Shown: positions 1 through 7,046 of the stretch, in pieces
Layout: each line of letters starts with the position of its first letter
Numbering within the stretch: the first letter of the stretch is position 1
Source: an uncultured Actinomycetes bacterium
Lineage (GTDB): Bacteria > Actinomycetota > Acidimicrobiia > Acidimicrobiales > RAAP-2
Reading direction: 5' to 3'
Length of the DNA: 11,155 bases
NCBI GenBank assembly: GCA_903826715.1
Contig: CAIKFN010000145.1
Span: forward strand, 1 to 11,155
Notes under the pieces: generated by a model
What the model was told of the DNA's origin: nothing
Database searches by the model: none
What the model saw: the letters and a program-made list of their open reading frames with translations, nothing else
Made by a program: the position numbers and the translations under genes

Positions 1-1034
1 GCAACGTCGCTATCTGGGTCACTGATCATCACTGGAAGCCCAGTGTCGCCACCGTTTCGTAGCTTCGTCTCGAGTGGGATCTGGCCAAGTAGCGCAATAC
101 CAAGTTCGTCGGCGAGTTGCTTTCCACCACCAGAACCAAAGATCTCGTATTTCTTGCCATCATCACCAATGAAGTAACTCATGTTCTCAATGACGCCTCG
201 AACGGCGAGCTTGAGTTTGCGAGCGGCATAAGCAGAACGCTGTGCCACACGCTGTGCTGCAGCTTGTGGTGTTGTGACGACGTACATCTCAATGCGCGGA
301 AGTACTTCAGAAAGCGTCAGTGCAACGTCACCAGTTCCTGGTGGCATGTCAATGAGAAGAAAGTCCGGCTCATCCCACCATGCTTCGGTGACGAGTTGCT
401 CGATGGCCTTGTGCAACATTGGGCCACGCCAAATAACTGGCTGTTCGTCTGGAACGAAGTACCCCATTGAAACGCAGCGCACACCGTGCACCAATGTTGG
501 AATAACAGTGTCACCTAGAATGATTGGGTCATTTGTTGCCCCGAGCATCTTTGGAAGTGAGAAACCGTACACGTCAGCGTCAAGAACACCCACGTGGTAG
601 CCGGCCTGCGAAAGAGCGATTGCCAGGTTGACGGTAACGGATGATTTTCCTACCCCACCTTTACCAGAAGAGATCCCAAGCACGCGAGTACGAGAAAGTT
701 TGTCCAAGAACTTTGGCTTAGCGTCTGCACCGTGGTCGTGAAGTCCCGGACCCGCTGGCGCCTGCATGGCCCCTCGAAGAAAGTTACGAAGACCAAATCG
801 CTCTTCGTCGTTCATAGAACGAACAACAATGCTCGCTCCTGGGCTAATGCTTCTGATCCGCTCTTCTAAAACATCGAGGTTCGGCCACTGGGTAACAGGA
901 AGCACGAGCTCGACACGAACTGCTCCGTTTACTTCACCAATAGCGCCAAGAAAGCCGAGTTCTTCGAGGGTGCGAACAAGTTGCGGTTCAACAAGTGCAC
1001 CGATTTCACTGCGGAGTTGGGGGCTGAGCGTCAA
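1..1034 (-). CDS. mrp: Mrp/NBP35 (ApbC-type) Fe-S cluster carrier ATPase, C-terminus cut by window edge
   Basis: Cytoplasmic P-loop ATPase of the Mrp/NBP35 family, whose members carry or insert Fe-S clusters into target proteins. About 344 residues are visible and only the last few dozen should be missing. Residues 1-90 form the small MIP18-like (DUF59) domain seen at the N-terminus of bacterial Mrp. The deviant Walker A motif GKGGVGKS lies at residues 124-131, followed by the DADVYGFSLP switch and the IDMPPGTGD motif typical of the family. The start is TTG at 1034: a TAA lies in frame four codons upstream (1044-1046), and AAAGGA (1040-1045 on this strand) stands 5 nt before the TTG, so no earlier start is possible. 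Oddly, the segment after VIENMSYF has no CxxC, where many Mrp proteins have CPxC for cluster binding. It is divergent from the SufR-like regulator, which fits a shared Fe-S role. Family assignment is certain; the exact client proteins are unknown. Confidence 0.95.
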   Translation of the reverse strand, partial: MTLSPQLRSEIGALVEPQLVRTLEELGFLGAIGEVNGAVRVELVLPVTQWPNLDVLEERIRSISPGASIVVRSMNDEERFGLRNFLRGAMQAPAGPGLHDHGADAKPKFLDKLSRTRVLGISSGKGGVGKSSVTVNLAIALSQAGYHVGVLDADVYGFSLPKMLGATNDPIILGDTVIPTLVHGVRCVSMGYFVPDEQPVIWRGPMLHKAIEQLVTEAWWDEPDFLLIDMPPGTGDVALTLSEVLPRIEMYVVTTPQAAAQRVAQRSAYAARKLKLAVRGVIENMSYFIGDDGKKYEIFGSGGGKQLADELGIALLGQIPLETKLRNGGDTGLPVMISDPDSDV

Positions 1035-1039
1035 GGGGG

Positions 1040-1045
1040 TCCTTT
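1040..1045 (-). promoter_or_regulatory. Ribosome binding site of mrp deciding a TTG start
   Basis: On the minus strand AAAGGA is followed by five C residues and then TTG. With the in-frame TAA at 1044-1046 directly upstream, and no ATG before residue 74 of the product, this site fixes TTG at 1034 as the start. Confidence 0.7.
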
Positions 1046-1069
1046 AGTAGTCCTCAGAGGTTACCGTCG

Positions 1070-1090
1070 TAGGTCACACTTACGCACCTA
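1070..1090. promoter_or_regulatory. Candidate operator: TAGGT-N11-ACCTA inverted repeat between divergent genes
   Basis: The 67-nt gap between mrp and the regulator gene holds an inverted repeat with perfect 5-bp arms (1070-1074 and 1086-1090) spaced by 11 nt. The right arm overlaps the likely -10 box of the regulator gene by two bases. Winged-helix Fe-S regulators commonly control themselves and a divergent neighbour, so an operator is expected here. The arms are short and could occur by chance; the call is an inference from position. Confidence 0.25.
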
Positions 1091-1094
1091 GACT
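1089..1094 (+). promoter_or_regulatory. Candidate -10 box of a leaderless promoter for the regulator gene
   Basis: TAGACT fits the TANNNT -10 pattern of actinobacterial housekeeping promoters, and its last T is 7 nt upstream of the GTG start at 1102. No Shine-Dalgarno sequence precedes that GTG. Transcription would therefore begin at or next to the start codon, giving a leaderless mRNA. No convincing -35 element was identified. Confidence 0.45.
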
Positions 1095-1101
1095 TTTAAA
1101 C

Positions 1102-1803
1102 GTGACTAATTCGCCACTAGATAACGAACTTTTCACCGCCACGGTAACGAGTCTCACGCACTCATTCGGGGACAACACTCGACGAAAGATCTATCTCTAC
1201 CTACGTGATCATCCCGGCGCGACTGCAGCCAACCTGGCCCTTCACTGTGACGTTCACGCCAACGTTGTTCGCCACCACCTCGAACGCCTTAGCGAAGCTG
1301 GATACGTCACATTTGACAATGTTCGAAAGACCACCGTTGGAAGACCTTCTAAGGGATACCGCGTGGTTGACGAGAACTTCGTCATGGACGGATCAGTTCG
1401 CCGTGACGCACTTCTTGTTGCTCTTCTCGAAATGGCGCTTGAGCGACTCGGTCCTGACGCCGCAGAACAAATGGCGCACGACGTAGGTGTTCAGTATGGA
1501 CGCACACTCGGTTCTTCAGTTATGCCAACTGAATCAACTCGTACAGTTAAAAACGCCATGGAATCAATCGCAGGTATTCTCACCGCACACGGCTTTGACG
1601 CTCACACCGAAGAAAAAGGATCCTCACAGTCTGTTGTTTCAGACAACTGTCCTTTTGGCGCAGCAGCAACACAACACCCTGTGCTCTGTGCAGTTGACCG
1701 TGGACTTATTTCTGGAATGCTCGAAGGCCTTGGTGCCAAGTCAACTCGAGTAACCCTTACGTCACGCGCACGCGGTGACGACACGTGTCGAGTTACGGCG
1801 TAA
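1102..1803 (+). CDS. SufR-like winged-helix transcriptional regulator with C-terminal cysteine cluster
   Basis: DNA-binding regulator of the DeoR/ArsR-like COG2345 group that includes Fe-S assembly repressors of the SufR type. The protein has 233 residues. A winged helix covers about residues 20-90: the NTRRKIYLYLRDHP helix, a recognition helix near HANVVRHHLERL, and the basic wing VGRPSKGYR. The C-terminal half has the ligand-type pattern NCPF...HPVLCAVDRGL...DDTC, giving Cys183, Cys196 and Cys229 (C-x12-C-x32-C), the arrangement known for Fe-S cluster binding in this family. An extra Cys49 lies in the HTH. The GTG start has no Shine-Dalgarno sequence and is probably leaderless. It lies divergent from mrp and 18 nt before the chrA-like gene. 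It probably senses Fe-S or redox state and controls one or both neighbours; a chromate- or oxidant-sensing role is an alternative. No suf operon is visible in the window, so the name sufR is not assigned. Confidence 0.85.
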   Translation: MTNSPLDNELFTATVTSLTHSFGDNTRRKIYLYLRDHPGATAANLALHCDVHANVVRHHLERLSEAGYVTFDNVRKTTVGRPSKGYRVVDENFVMDGSVRRDALLVALLEMALERLGPDAAEQMAHDVGVQYGRTLGSSVMPTESTRTVKNAMESIAGILTAHGFDAHTEEKGSSQSVVSDNCPFGAAATQHPVLCAVDRGLISGMLEGLGAKSTRVTLTSRARGDDTCRVTA

Positions 1804-1821
1804 ACAACTTCATCAGTCGAT

Positions 1822-2967
1822 ATGAGCAGCTCGACTGAACAGGTTTCTCTAAGTGTCATTGCAAAAGAGTGGCTCCAGCTCGGTATAACTGGCTTTGGTG
1901 GACCGCCTGCGCACATTGCACTACTTAGGAAACTATGCGTCGAAAAGAATAAGTGGATTGAATCGACTGAATTCGAAGATGCCGTCGCAACAACAAACTT
2001 GCTACCGGGTCCGGCATCAACACAGCTCGCAATGTTTTGCGCTTGGAAACTGCGTGGTATTCGAGGCACGCTCCTCGGTGGGCTCTGCTTTATTGCGCCA
2101 GGACTAGTTCTCATCATTGCTCTAGCAGCACTGTTTCTTGCCAAGCACCCCATGAACTGGGTACTCGGTGCAGCTGGTGGAGCTGGTGCTGGAGTTGCGG
2201 TGGTGGCACTCAATGCTGCATACCAGCTGGTTCCCGGGAGCTGGCAGCGATTCACCTCAACACAGCGGGCACGTTGGTTCGTTTATGCAATCCTCGGAGT
2301 ACTTTGCACCAACTTCTTACCTGCATTCGTTGTACTTGTCCTACTGGCGTGTGGACTCTTTGAAGTAATGCTTCGCGCTTCAGATCAACGGCTGGGGCTG
2401 ATTGGGCCACTCGCACTTGGACACGGTGCAGCACTTACAGGGCTCGGCGCCGTGTGCTGGGTCGCATTGAAAGTAGGAGCACTTTCATATGGTGGTGGTT
2501 TTGTGATTATTCCACTCATGCAACATGACGTTGTCTCTACATATCACTGGATGACTAACGCACAATTTCTTAATGCAGTTGCTCTGGGACAAATAACTCC
2601 AGGGCCAGTTGTCCAGACTGTGGCCGTTGTTGGCTACAGTGCTCGTGGGCTAACGGGAGCGTTGCTTGCCGCATTTATTGCATTCACTCCTTCGTTTATC
2701 TTTGTGCTGATCGGTGCACCACGATTCGAAAAAATCAGAAAAAACAAGAATGTTGCGTCTTTCTTTGCTGGAGCAGGGACTGCAGTGCTCGGAGCAATTG
2801 CTGGTGCCTCAGTGCCACTCACGCGTGCACTTCATCATGGCTGGCAGATACCACTACTTCTCTTGATGTTCGTTTGGGTGTTCTTGCTTCGAAAGGGAGT
2901 CGTTAGCGGACTACTAATTTGCGGCGCTGTTGGTATCGCGCTCAGCTTTTTAGGGCTCAGCGTCTAA
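1822..2967 (+). CDS. chrA: ChrA-type (CHR family) two-domain chromate transporter
   Basis: Polytopic inner-membrane protein of the chromate ion transporter (CHR) family; characterised members export chromate driven by the membrane potential. The 381 residues match the long-chain, duplicated form. The N-terminal half has LGITGFGGPPAH (about residues 20-31) and the LLPGPASTQLA motif (from about residue 60). The C-terminal half repeats the same pattern as GALSYGGGFVIIPLM and LGQITPGPVVQ, each followed by hydrophobic helices. ATG at 1822 is used, with a weak ribosome site. It follows the regulator gene by 18 nt on the same strand, so the two are probably cotranscribed. Its TAA stop (2965-2967) directly abuts the stop codon of the convergent ccmI, so its transcript must run into the ccm cluster in antisense unless termination happens inside a gene. 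The substrate is not proven; several CHR members have no demonstrated chromate role. Confidence 0.93.
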   Translation: MSSSTEQVSLSVIAKEWLQLGITGFGGPPAHIALLRKLCVEKNKWIESTEFEDAVATTNLLPGPASTQLAMFCAWKLRGIRGTLLGGLCFIAPGLVLIIALAALFLAKHPMNWVLGAAGGAGAGVAVVALNAAYQLVPGSWQRFTSTQRARWFVYAILGVLCTNFLPAFVVLVLLACGLFEVMLRASDQRLGLIGPLALGHGAALTGLGAVCWVALKVGALSYGGGFVIIPLMQHDVVSTYHWMTNAQFLNAVALGQITPGPVVQTVAVVGYSARGLTGALLAAFIAFTPSFIFVLIGAPRFEKIRKNKNVASFFAGAGTAVLGAIAGASVPLTRALHHGWQIPLLLLMFVWVFLLRKGVVSGLLICGAVGIALSFLGLSV

Positions 2968-3690
2968 TTAGGGCGTAATACCAAGTTGCTTTAAGAATGG
3001 TGTGGCAACCGCCAACTGACCGGCTGACGGCTTCAAAGCCAAAAACTGTTTGAACAGTTGCGTAGAAATTTTTGACTCACCGTGTGAAGAAGCAATGATT
3101 GCTGAATAGAGAACTGTTGCTGGATTATTTGGGGCAAGCACATAGGCATCAGAAACGAGTCTTGAACCCTTGTTAACCAGCTCCGCATTCTTAGAAGCAG
3201 TTCCCGCACTGAAGTCGAGCCAGCCTGACTGCGTAAGCGCAGTTACATTTTTTGCATCAATCGCGAGCACTCGACTGTAGGCATCAAGTGCTGTTGCGTA
3301 CTGACCATTGGCAACGTCAGCTTCGGCTTCACCGAGTAATTGTTGAATCTTGGCGTTATGGCCAAGCTGCACTGATCCAGTGATTGACGATCCTTGCTGG
3401 CGAGGTGCGAGCGCTGACCACAAGATACCGGCGAGCGCAAGCGAAAAGGCCGTTATGGCAACAACGAGCCAGCGCTTTTTTCTGATTCTTCGAACAGGCA
3501 CTTTTGGTGCAGGCGCTACGAGTGAGCCTATTTTGTCACTGGCTAGGACGATTGCCGTTTCTTCACGAGAAACAATTGCTTCGTAGCGTTCCTTCGTAAG
3601 CTCACCAGATTCAAATTCACGTTTCGCGTCACCCAGAGATGCTTCGCGCAGGGCTATCTCATCTCGAAGCTGTTGCTCTTCACGGTTCAC
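2968..3690 (-). CDS. ccmI: CcmI/CycH-like TPR protein of cytochrome c maturation, lacking the first membrane helix
   Basis: Likely apocytochrome c chaperone subunit of the heme ligation complex (CcmF-CcmH-CcmI). The 240 residues begin with a charged, coiled-coil-prone segment (1-58, including SGELTKERYEAIV), then a basic stretch RRIRKKR just before one membrane helix (about 73-94). An outward-facing part with TPR-like helices follows (about 113-225, such as EAEADVANGQYATALDAYSRVLAID). Proteobacterial CcmI has two membrane helices flanking the cytoplasmic coiled coil; here the first is absent, so the coiled coil forms the N-terminus. The start is GTG at 3690 within a GTGA overlap of 4 nt with the ccmH stop; AGGA lies about 10 nt upstream. 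It is the last gene of the cluster, and its TAA touches the chrA stop. Sequence similarity is loose in this family, so the assignment rests on domain layout and position. Confidence 0.8.
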   Translation of the reverse strand: MNREEQQLRDEIALREASLGDAKREFESGELTKERYEAIVSREETAIVLASDKIGSLVAPAPKVPVRRIRKKRWLVVAITAFSLALAGILWSALAPRQQGSSITGSVQLGHNAKIQQLLGEAEADVANGQYATALDAYSRVLAIDAKNVTALTQSGWLDFSAGTASKNAELVNKGSRLVSDAYVLAPNNPATVLYSAIIASSHGESKISTQLFKQFLALKPSAGQLAVATPFLKQLGITP

Positions 3691-4073
3691 TGAGTTCTCT
3701 TCCTAAGACGAAGCCCCACTACAACTACAACGAGAACAACGCCGAGTGGTGCCAGCCACAAAATAGCCCCAATGCCCGATGTTGAGGGGCTGAGCAGTAT
3801 TTGCGTTCCATACGTATTCTCTAATGAAGTAAGAATTTGGTTATCAGACTTTCCCCTGTGCACGTCAGTAGAAATTTGATTACGAACTGCAATTGCAGAG
3901 GTGGAGTTACTTATTGCAACTGACAGGTCTTCACACGAAGGACACTTCACAAGTGTCTCGAGGTGTGCAATCCGTGACGAACTCGTTGATGCACTTGGAG
4001 CACTTGCGAAAGACAAGGCCAGAACAACTACACACGCCGCTAGCCATGTCCAAAATGACTTCAGAATCTTCAT
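3687..4073 (-). CDS. ccmH: CcmH/Ccl2-type thiol oxidoreductase of cytochrome c maturation
   Basis: Membrane-anchored thiol-disulfide protein that reduces or holds the CxxCH cysteines of apocytochrome c and works with CcmF, CcmG and CcmI. The 128 residues match the short CcmH form without a fused TPR domain. An N-terminal signal or anchor helix spans about 5-24. The family motif LVKCPSCEDLSVAISNS follows with Cys44 and Cys47, then the three-helix domain (IAVRNQI, QILTSLENTYG), and a C-terminal membrane helix at about 103-121 ending in RLRKRTQ. The ATG at 4073 lies in an ATGA overlap with ccmG and is preceded by AGAGGA at 7 nt. The TPR part that is fused to CcmH in Escherichia coli is encoded separately by the next gene. 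The assignment is firm because both the CxxC motif and the two-helix topology are present. Confidence 0.93.
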   Translation of the reverse strand: MKILKSFWTWLAACVVVLALSFASAPSASTSSSRIAHLETLVKCPSCEDLSVAISNSTSAIAVRNQISTDVHRGKSDNQILTSLENTYGTQILLSPSTSGIGAILWLAPLGVVLVVVVVGLRLRKRTQ

Positions 4074-4612
4074 CCGCGGATCCTCTTAACAACGTCATTT
4101 AGTTGCTTTGTAGAAACAGGGCCAATAAGTGTCGCTGCTACCTGACCCTTGGCGTTTAGAACAAATGTCGTTGGAGGTGACGTGACACCATAGTTATTGG
4201 CAATGAGACCACCGGGGTCAACTATTGATGGGTAGAGGTCACCGTACTTAGAAGAGAACGATGCAGCAGAACTGACTGCGTCATTAAAGACCACACCAAC
4301 CACCTGAACGTGATTATTTCTTTGCTGCCAAGCAAACGTAGAAATGTTTGGTGACTCCACTTGGCAAGGGATGCACCATGAAGACCAGAAGTTGATAACA
4401 ACAATGTCGCCACGGTATTTGAGAAGTGAAAACTGACCAGCGTGTGTAGCAGTCTTTAATTCTTCACCAGAAAATGTCGGCGCCATTTTTCCAAGTAGTG
4501 GGCTCCTAACACTGGTCGCATCGTTAACAGCGTGACGAGTGCCCAGAAACACTGAGAAGGCAACTACAACTACTAGTAGCGCTGTGCTGGAAATGGCAAC
4601 TGTGCGTCTCAA
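4070..4612 (-). CDS. ccmG: CcmG/DsbE-type thioredoxin-like protein
   Basis: Membrane-anchored thioredoxin-fold protein that passes electrons to the apocytochrome c cysteines, directly or through CcmH, on the outer side of the membrane. The 180 residues comprise an N-terminal anchor helix (about 7-24) and a thioredoxin domain (about 40-178). The active site FWSSWCIPC has Cys80 and Cys83, and the cis-proline loop SPPTTFVL places Pro147 opposite it. The GVFN-type insert typical of ResA/CcmG is present as VVGVVFNDAV. The start is TTG at 4612, within a TTGA 4-nt overlap with the ccmF stop; GAGG (4620-4623) lies 7 nt upstream, which supports this rare start. A ResA-like role (System II) would look much the same, but the surrounding ccm genes settle the name. 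The reductant donor (CcdA or DsbD) is not encoded in the window. Confidence 0.93.
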   Translation of the reverse strand: MRRTVAISSTALLVVVVAFSVFLGTRHAVNDATSVRSPLLGKMAPTFSGEELKTATHAGQFSLLKYRGDIVVINFWSSWCIPCQVESPNISTFAWQQRNNHVQVVGVVFNDAVSSAASFSSKYGDLYPSIVDPGGLIANNYGVTSPPTTFVLNAKGQVAATLIGPVSTKQLNDVVKRIRG

Positions 4613-6567
4613 CTCGAAACCTCATCGTTGTGCCTGCGACGTAGGAACGAAAGGATGCTTCCAAGCCCCACTATGAGACCACCGATCCAGAGCCACGCAA
4701 TGAGTGGCTCTACGGTGATGCCAAGAACCACTGACCCGGCAGGAAGATTGTTCTGCACCTGAGCACCCGAAGTTTGTCCGTTACCGCCAACAGCGTCAAA
4801 TGTGACGTACACGTCTCGAAGCAAACTTGAATCAATTGCGGGTGTTCCAACGGCCTGGGTAGAACGCCCGTTGAACGTAGTAATCGCTGGTTTTACTTCG
4901 TGGTGCCCTATTAACACAATGAGCTGGGTCGAAGTTCGAAGCGAGTCTTTAAGGGTGTGAAGTCCGAAGTACTTAACGTACTCTCCACTCACAATGGTGC
5001 TCTGTCCCGGACTAAGTGTGACTTCACTACGAGTTGTGTACGAGGTGGATGTAACAATACCGAGTGCCAAAATGACTATGCCAATGTGAGCCACCATGCC
5101 ACCGAGCGTTGGAGCACGAAGAAATGACCAGGTATTTGCGCGTCGCGTCGCTGTGACAATGATTGAGCGAATCATGCGAAGTGCTGAACCTGCAGCTGCA
5201 GTGCCAAGGAAGTAAGCGAGTAATACTGCGGGCTTTCGTACATTAAATGCAATCAGTAGTGCAACAACCAGTACTGCACTCCAGGCGCTGAAACGAATAC
5301 GAGTCCACAGAACTGCCTTATCAACTGTGCGCCAGCTCACCAGTGGAGCAAGAGACATGAGAAATAGCAAGACAATGCTCATAGGAGCCGCAATGGTCGC
5401 GAAGTACGGCGTTCCTACTGTTACTTGCCCACCGTTGATTGCTTGATACAGCAACGGGAAGATGGTGCCGAGCAGCACCACAATCGCAAATCCCACGAAT
5501 AAAACATTGTTCGCAATGAAAAGTCCTTCGCGCGAGAGAGGGTGATCAACGCCAACTGGGGAACGCAGTCTGTCTCCTCGCCACGCAATAAGGCCGAGTC
5601 CAACACCAAGACAGACAATGAAAAAACCAATGAGCAGTGGGCCGAGGGTGCTTGATGAGAATGCGTGCACGCTTATCAGTACGCCAGAACGCGTAAAGAA
5701 TGTTCCGAGCACCGTTAGCGAGAATGTTGCAACTGCGAGAGAAAGATTCCACACCCGAAAGAGACCTCGGCGGTCTTGGACAATGACTGAGTGAATGTAG
5801 GCAGTCGCAGTAAGCCACGGAAGTAACGCCGCGTTCTCAACTGGGTCCCAGCCCCAGAATCCTCCCCAGCCAAGTACCTGGTAACTCCACCACGCGCCAA
5901 GCACAATCCCAACACTGAGTAGCCCCCACGCCAGCACCGTCCAGCGACGTTGCTCGAGGGGCCAGCGATCTTGCACGCGACCAGTAATAAGCATGGCAAT
6001 AGCAAAAGCGAATGGAACGGTGAAACCTACAAAGCCCGAGTACAGCAGCGGCGGGTGAATAGCCACTAGGGGGTTGTCCTGCAATAGAGCATTTGGTCCG
6101 GCTCCTTGCAAAACGTGTGCTGCGTTACGCAGGAACGGGTCAGCGGGACCGGCCATGATGAACAGAAAGAAAGCCCCGACAATGAATAACACCATCGTGG
6201 CCCACGAAACAACTGAGTCATCTGATTCACGTCGGTAGTAGTAGATAACGCCAACGGTGAGTGTGCTGAGAATAAGTGACCACAGCAGCAGTGATCCTTC
6301 GAGCGCTGACCACATCCCAGTAATCGAATAGATAAGTGGCGTGAATGTGGCGTTATTTTCTGCGACGTAGGCCAGGGAGAAATTGTGAGTAATAAGCGCA
6401 GTCTGCATGTCTCCAACAGCGACACTGATTCCAACCAGCAGCAGTAACGCCCACTTGAGTGAGTGGCTTTGCTTTTTAGACCTAAGCGCCACTGCCTGAG
6501 TAGTGATTCCACCAATAGCTGCAAAAAACGCAACGTAGAGCGCAATACGACCAACCCAGGAGATCAT
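4609..6567 (-). CDS. ccmF: CcmF heme lyase subunit (WWD domain, heme handling protein)
   Basis: Large polytopic membrane protein that takes heme from CcmE and ligates it to apocytochrome c. The length of 652 residues is close to the 647 of Escherichia coli CcmF. The tryptophan-rich WWD motif lies at about 233-246 (GWGGFWGWDPVENA). All four conserved histidines are in place: His171 in HPPLLY, His259 in AYIHS, His301 in SVHAF and His494 in GMVAHIG, matching E. coli His173, His261, His303 and His491 as I recall them. A soluble loop of about 100 residues (about 515-610) precedes the last membrane helix and the basic tail FLRRRH. ATG at 6567 lies in an ATGA overlap with ccmE, with GGAA 7 nt upstream. 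The next gene starts in the last codons. This is the clearest marker that the system is a true System I rather than ResB/ResC. Confidence 0.98.
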   Translation of the reverse strand: MISWVGRIALYVAFFAAIGGITTQAVALRSKKQSHSLKWALLLLVGISVAVGDMQTALITHNFSLAYVAENNATFTPLIYSITGMWSALEGSLLLWSLILSTLTVGVIYYYRRESDDSVVSWATMVLFIVGAFFLFIMAGPADPFLRNAAHVLQGAGPNALLQDNPLVAIHPPLLYSGFVGFTVPFAFAIAMLITGRVQDRWPLEQRRWTVLAWGLLSVGIVLGAWWSYQVLGWGGFWGWDPVENAALLPWLTATAYIHSVIVQDRRGLFRVWNLSLAVATFSLTVLGTFFTRSGVLISVHAFSSSTLGPLLIGFFIVCLGVGLGLIAWRGDRLRSPVGVDHPLSREGLFIANNVLFVGFAIVVLLGTIFPLLYQAINGGQVTVGTPYFATIAAPMSIVLLFLMSLAPLVSWRTVDKAVLWTRIRFSAWSAVLVVALLIAFNVRKPAVLLAYFLGTAAAGSALRMIRSIIVTATRRANTWSFLRAPTLGGMVAHIGIVILALGIVTSTSYTTRSEVTLSPGQSTIVSGEYVKYFGLHTLKDSLRTSTQLIVLIGHHEVKPAITTFNGRSTQAVGTPAIDSSLLRDVYVTFDAVGGNGQTSGAQVQNNLPAGSVVLGITVEPLIAWLWIGGLIVGLGSILSFLRRRHNDEVSS

Positions 6568-7046
6568 CTGACTGTTCCGTTCGGTGCCTTCACACGACTT
6601 GGATTCTTCGCAATGTATGAAGCGGTGTGCTTCACCATTATTTGTGTGCCATCAAAGTTCATTGAAGACTTCGTCGTGAAGTGACCTACGACGACAACTG
6701 GAATGTTTGCCTGAAACAATTGCGGCGGTGTTCCGTGAGACTTTACAAATACTTCACCCTTTGACCCAGTTACATAAAACGACGCCCCCGTGGAAGTGCG
6801 AATAATTGTTCCCGGCTTCACAACGCCTTCAAGACGCATTATTTCAGTTCCAAATGATGCACGATTGGCGAGAACTTGGTCAACAGTTTCGAAGTAATTA
6901 AGTGAGTGAAGAATGCCCTGGCTGAGCAGTGCAACGATTGCGAGAAGCAAAACAACTAGTACTCCAATAGACCTCGTGCGGTTTCGTTTTTTTGTTACGG
7001 GTGGAGCGACCGGACTGAGTTCATTTATTGCGTCAGCGTCCGACAC
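6564..7046 (-). CDS. ccmE: CcmE periplasmic-side heme chaperone, GTG start inside ccmD
   Basis: Membrane-anchored OB-fold protein that binds heme covalently and delivers it to CcmF. With the GTG start at 7046 the product has 160 residues: a short charged N-terminus, one membrane helix (about 27-44), a beta-rich domain, and the heme-binding motif VKHTASYIAKNP with His140 and Tyr144. This is the HxxxY form, not the CxxxY variant of some bacteria and archaea. The frame stays open farther upstream to a TTG at 7085, but that would run through most of ccmD and add an atypical hydrophobic leader. GTG at 7046 has GAGG 5 nt before it and begins 14 nt before the end of ccmD, so it is the better start. 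Its stop overlaps the ccmF start by 4 nt. Confidence 0.93.
   Translation of the reverse strand: MSDADAINELSPVAPPVTKKRNRTRSIGVLVVLLLAIVALLSQGILHSLNYFETVDQVLANRASFGTEIMRLEGVVKPGTIIRTSTGASFYVTGSKGEVFVKSHGTPPQLFQANIPVVVVGHFTTKSSMNFDGTQIMVKHTASYIAKNPSRVKAPNGTVR

Noticed and set aside
1052..1060. Small palindrome CCTC-A-GAGG before mrp
   Set aside because: Four-base arms are too short to separate from chance, and no second copy was seen.
1602..2255. 217-codon open frame on the minus strand across the regulator and chrA
   Set aside because: It is antisense to two well-supported genes, its product is Ala/Pro/Ser-rich without a recognisable domain, and it has no plausible ribosome site. It is a shadow of codon usage on the other strand.
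2980..3012. Possible terminator hairpin GTTGC-N-GCAAC after chrA
   Set aside because: The stem is only 5 bp with a loop of about 15 nt, has no T-run, and lies in ccmI coding sequence.
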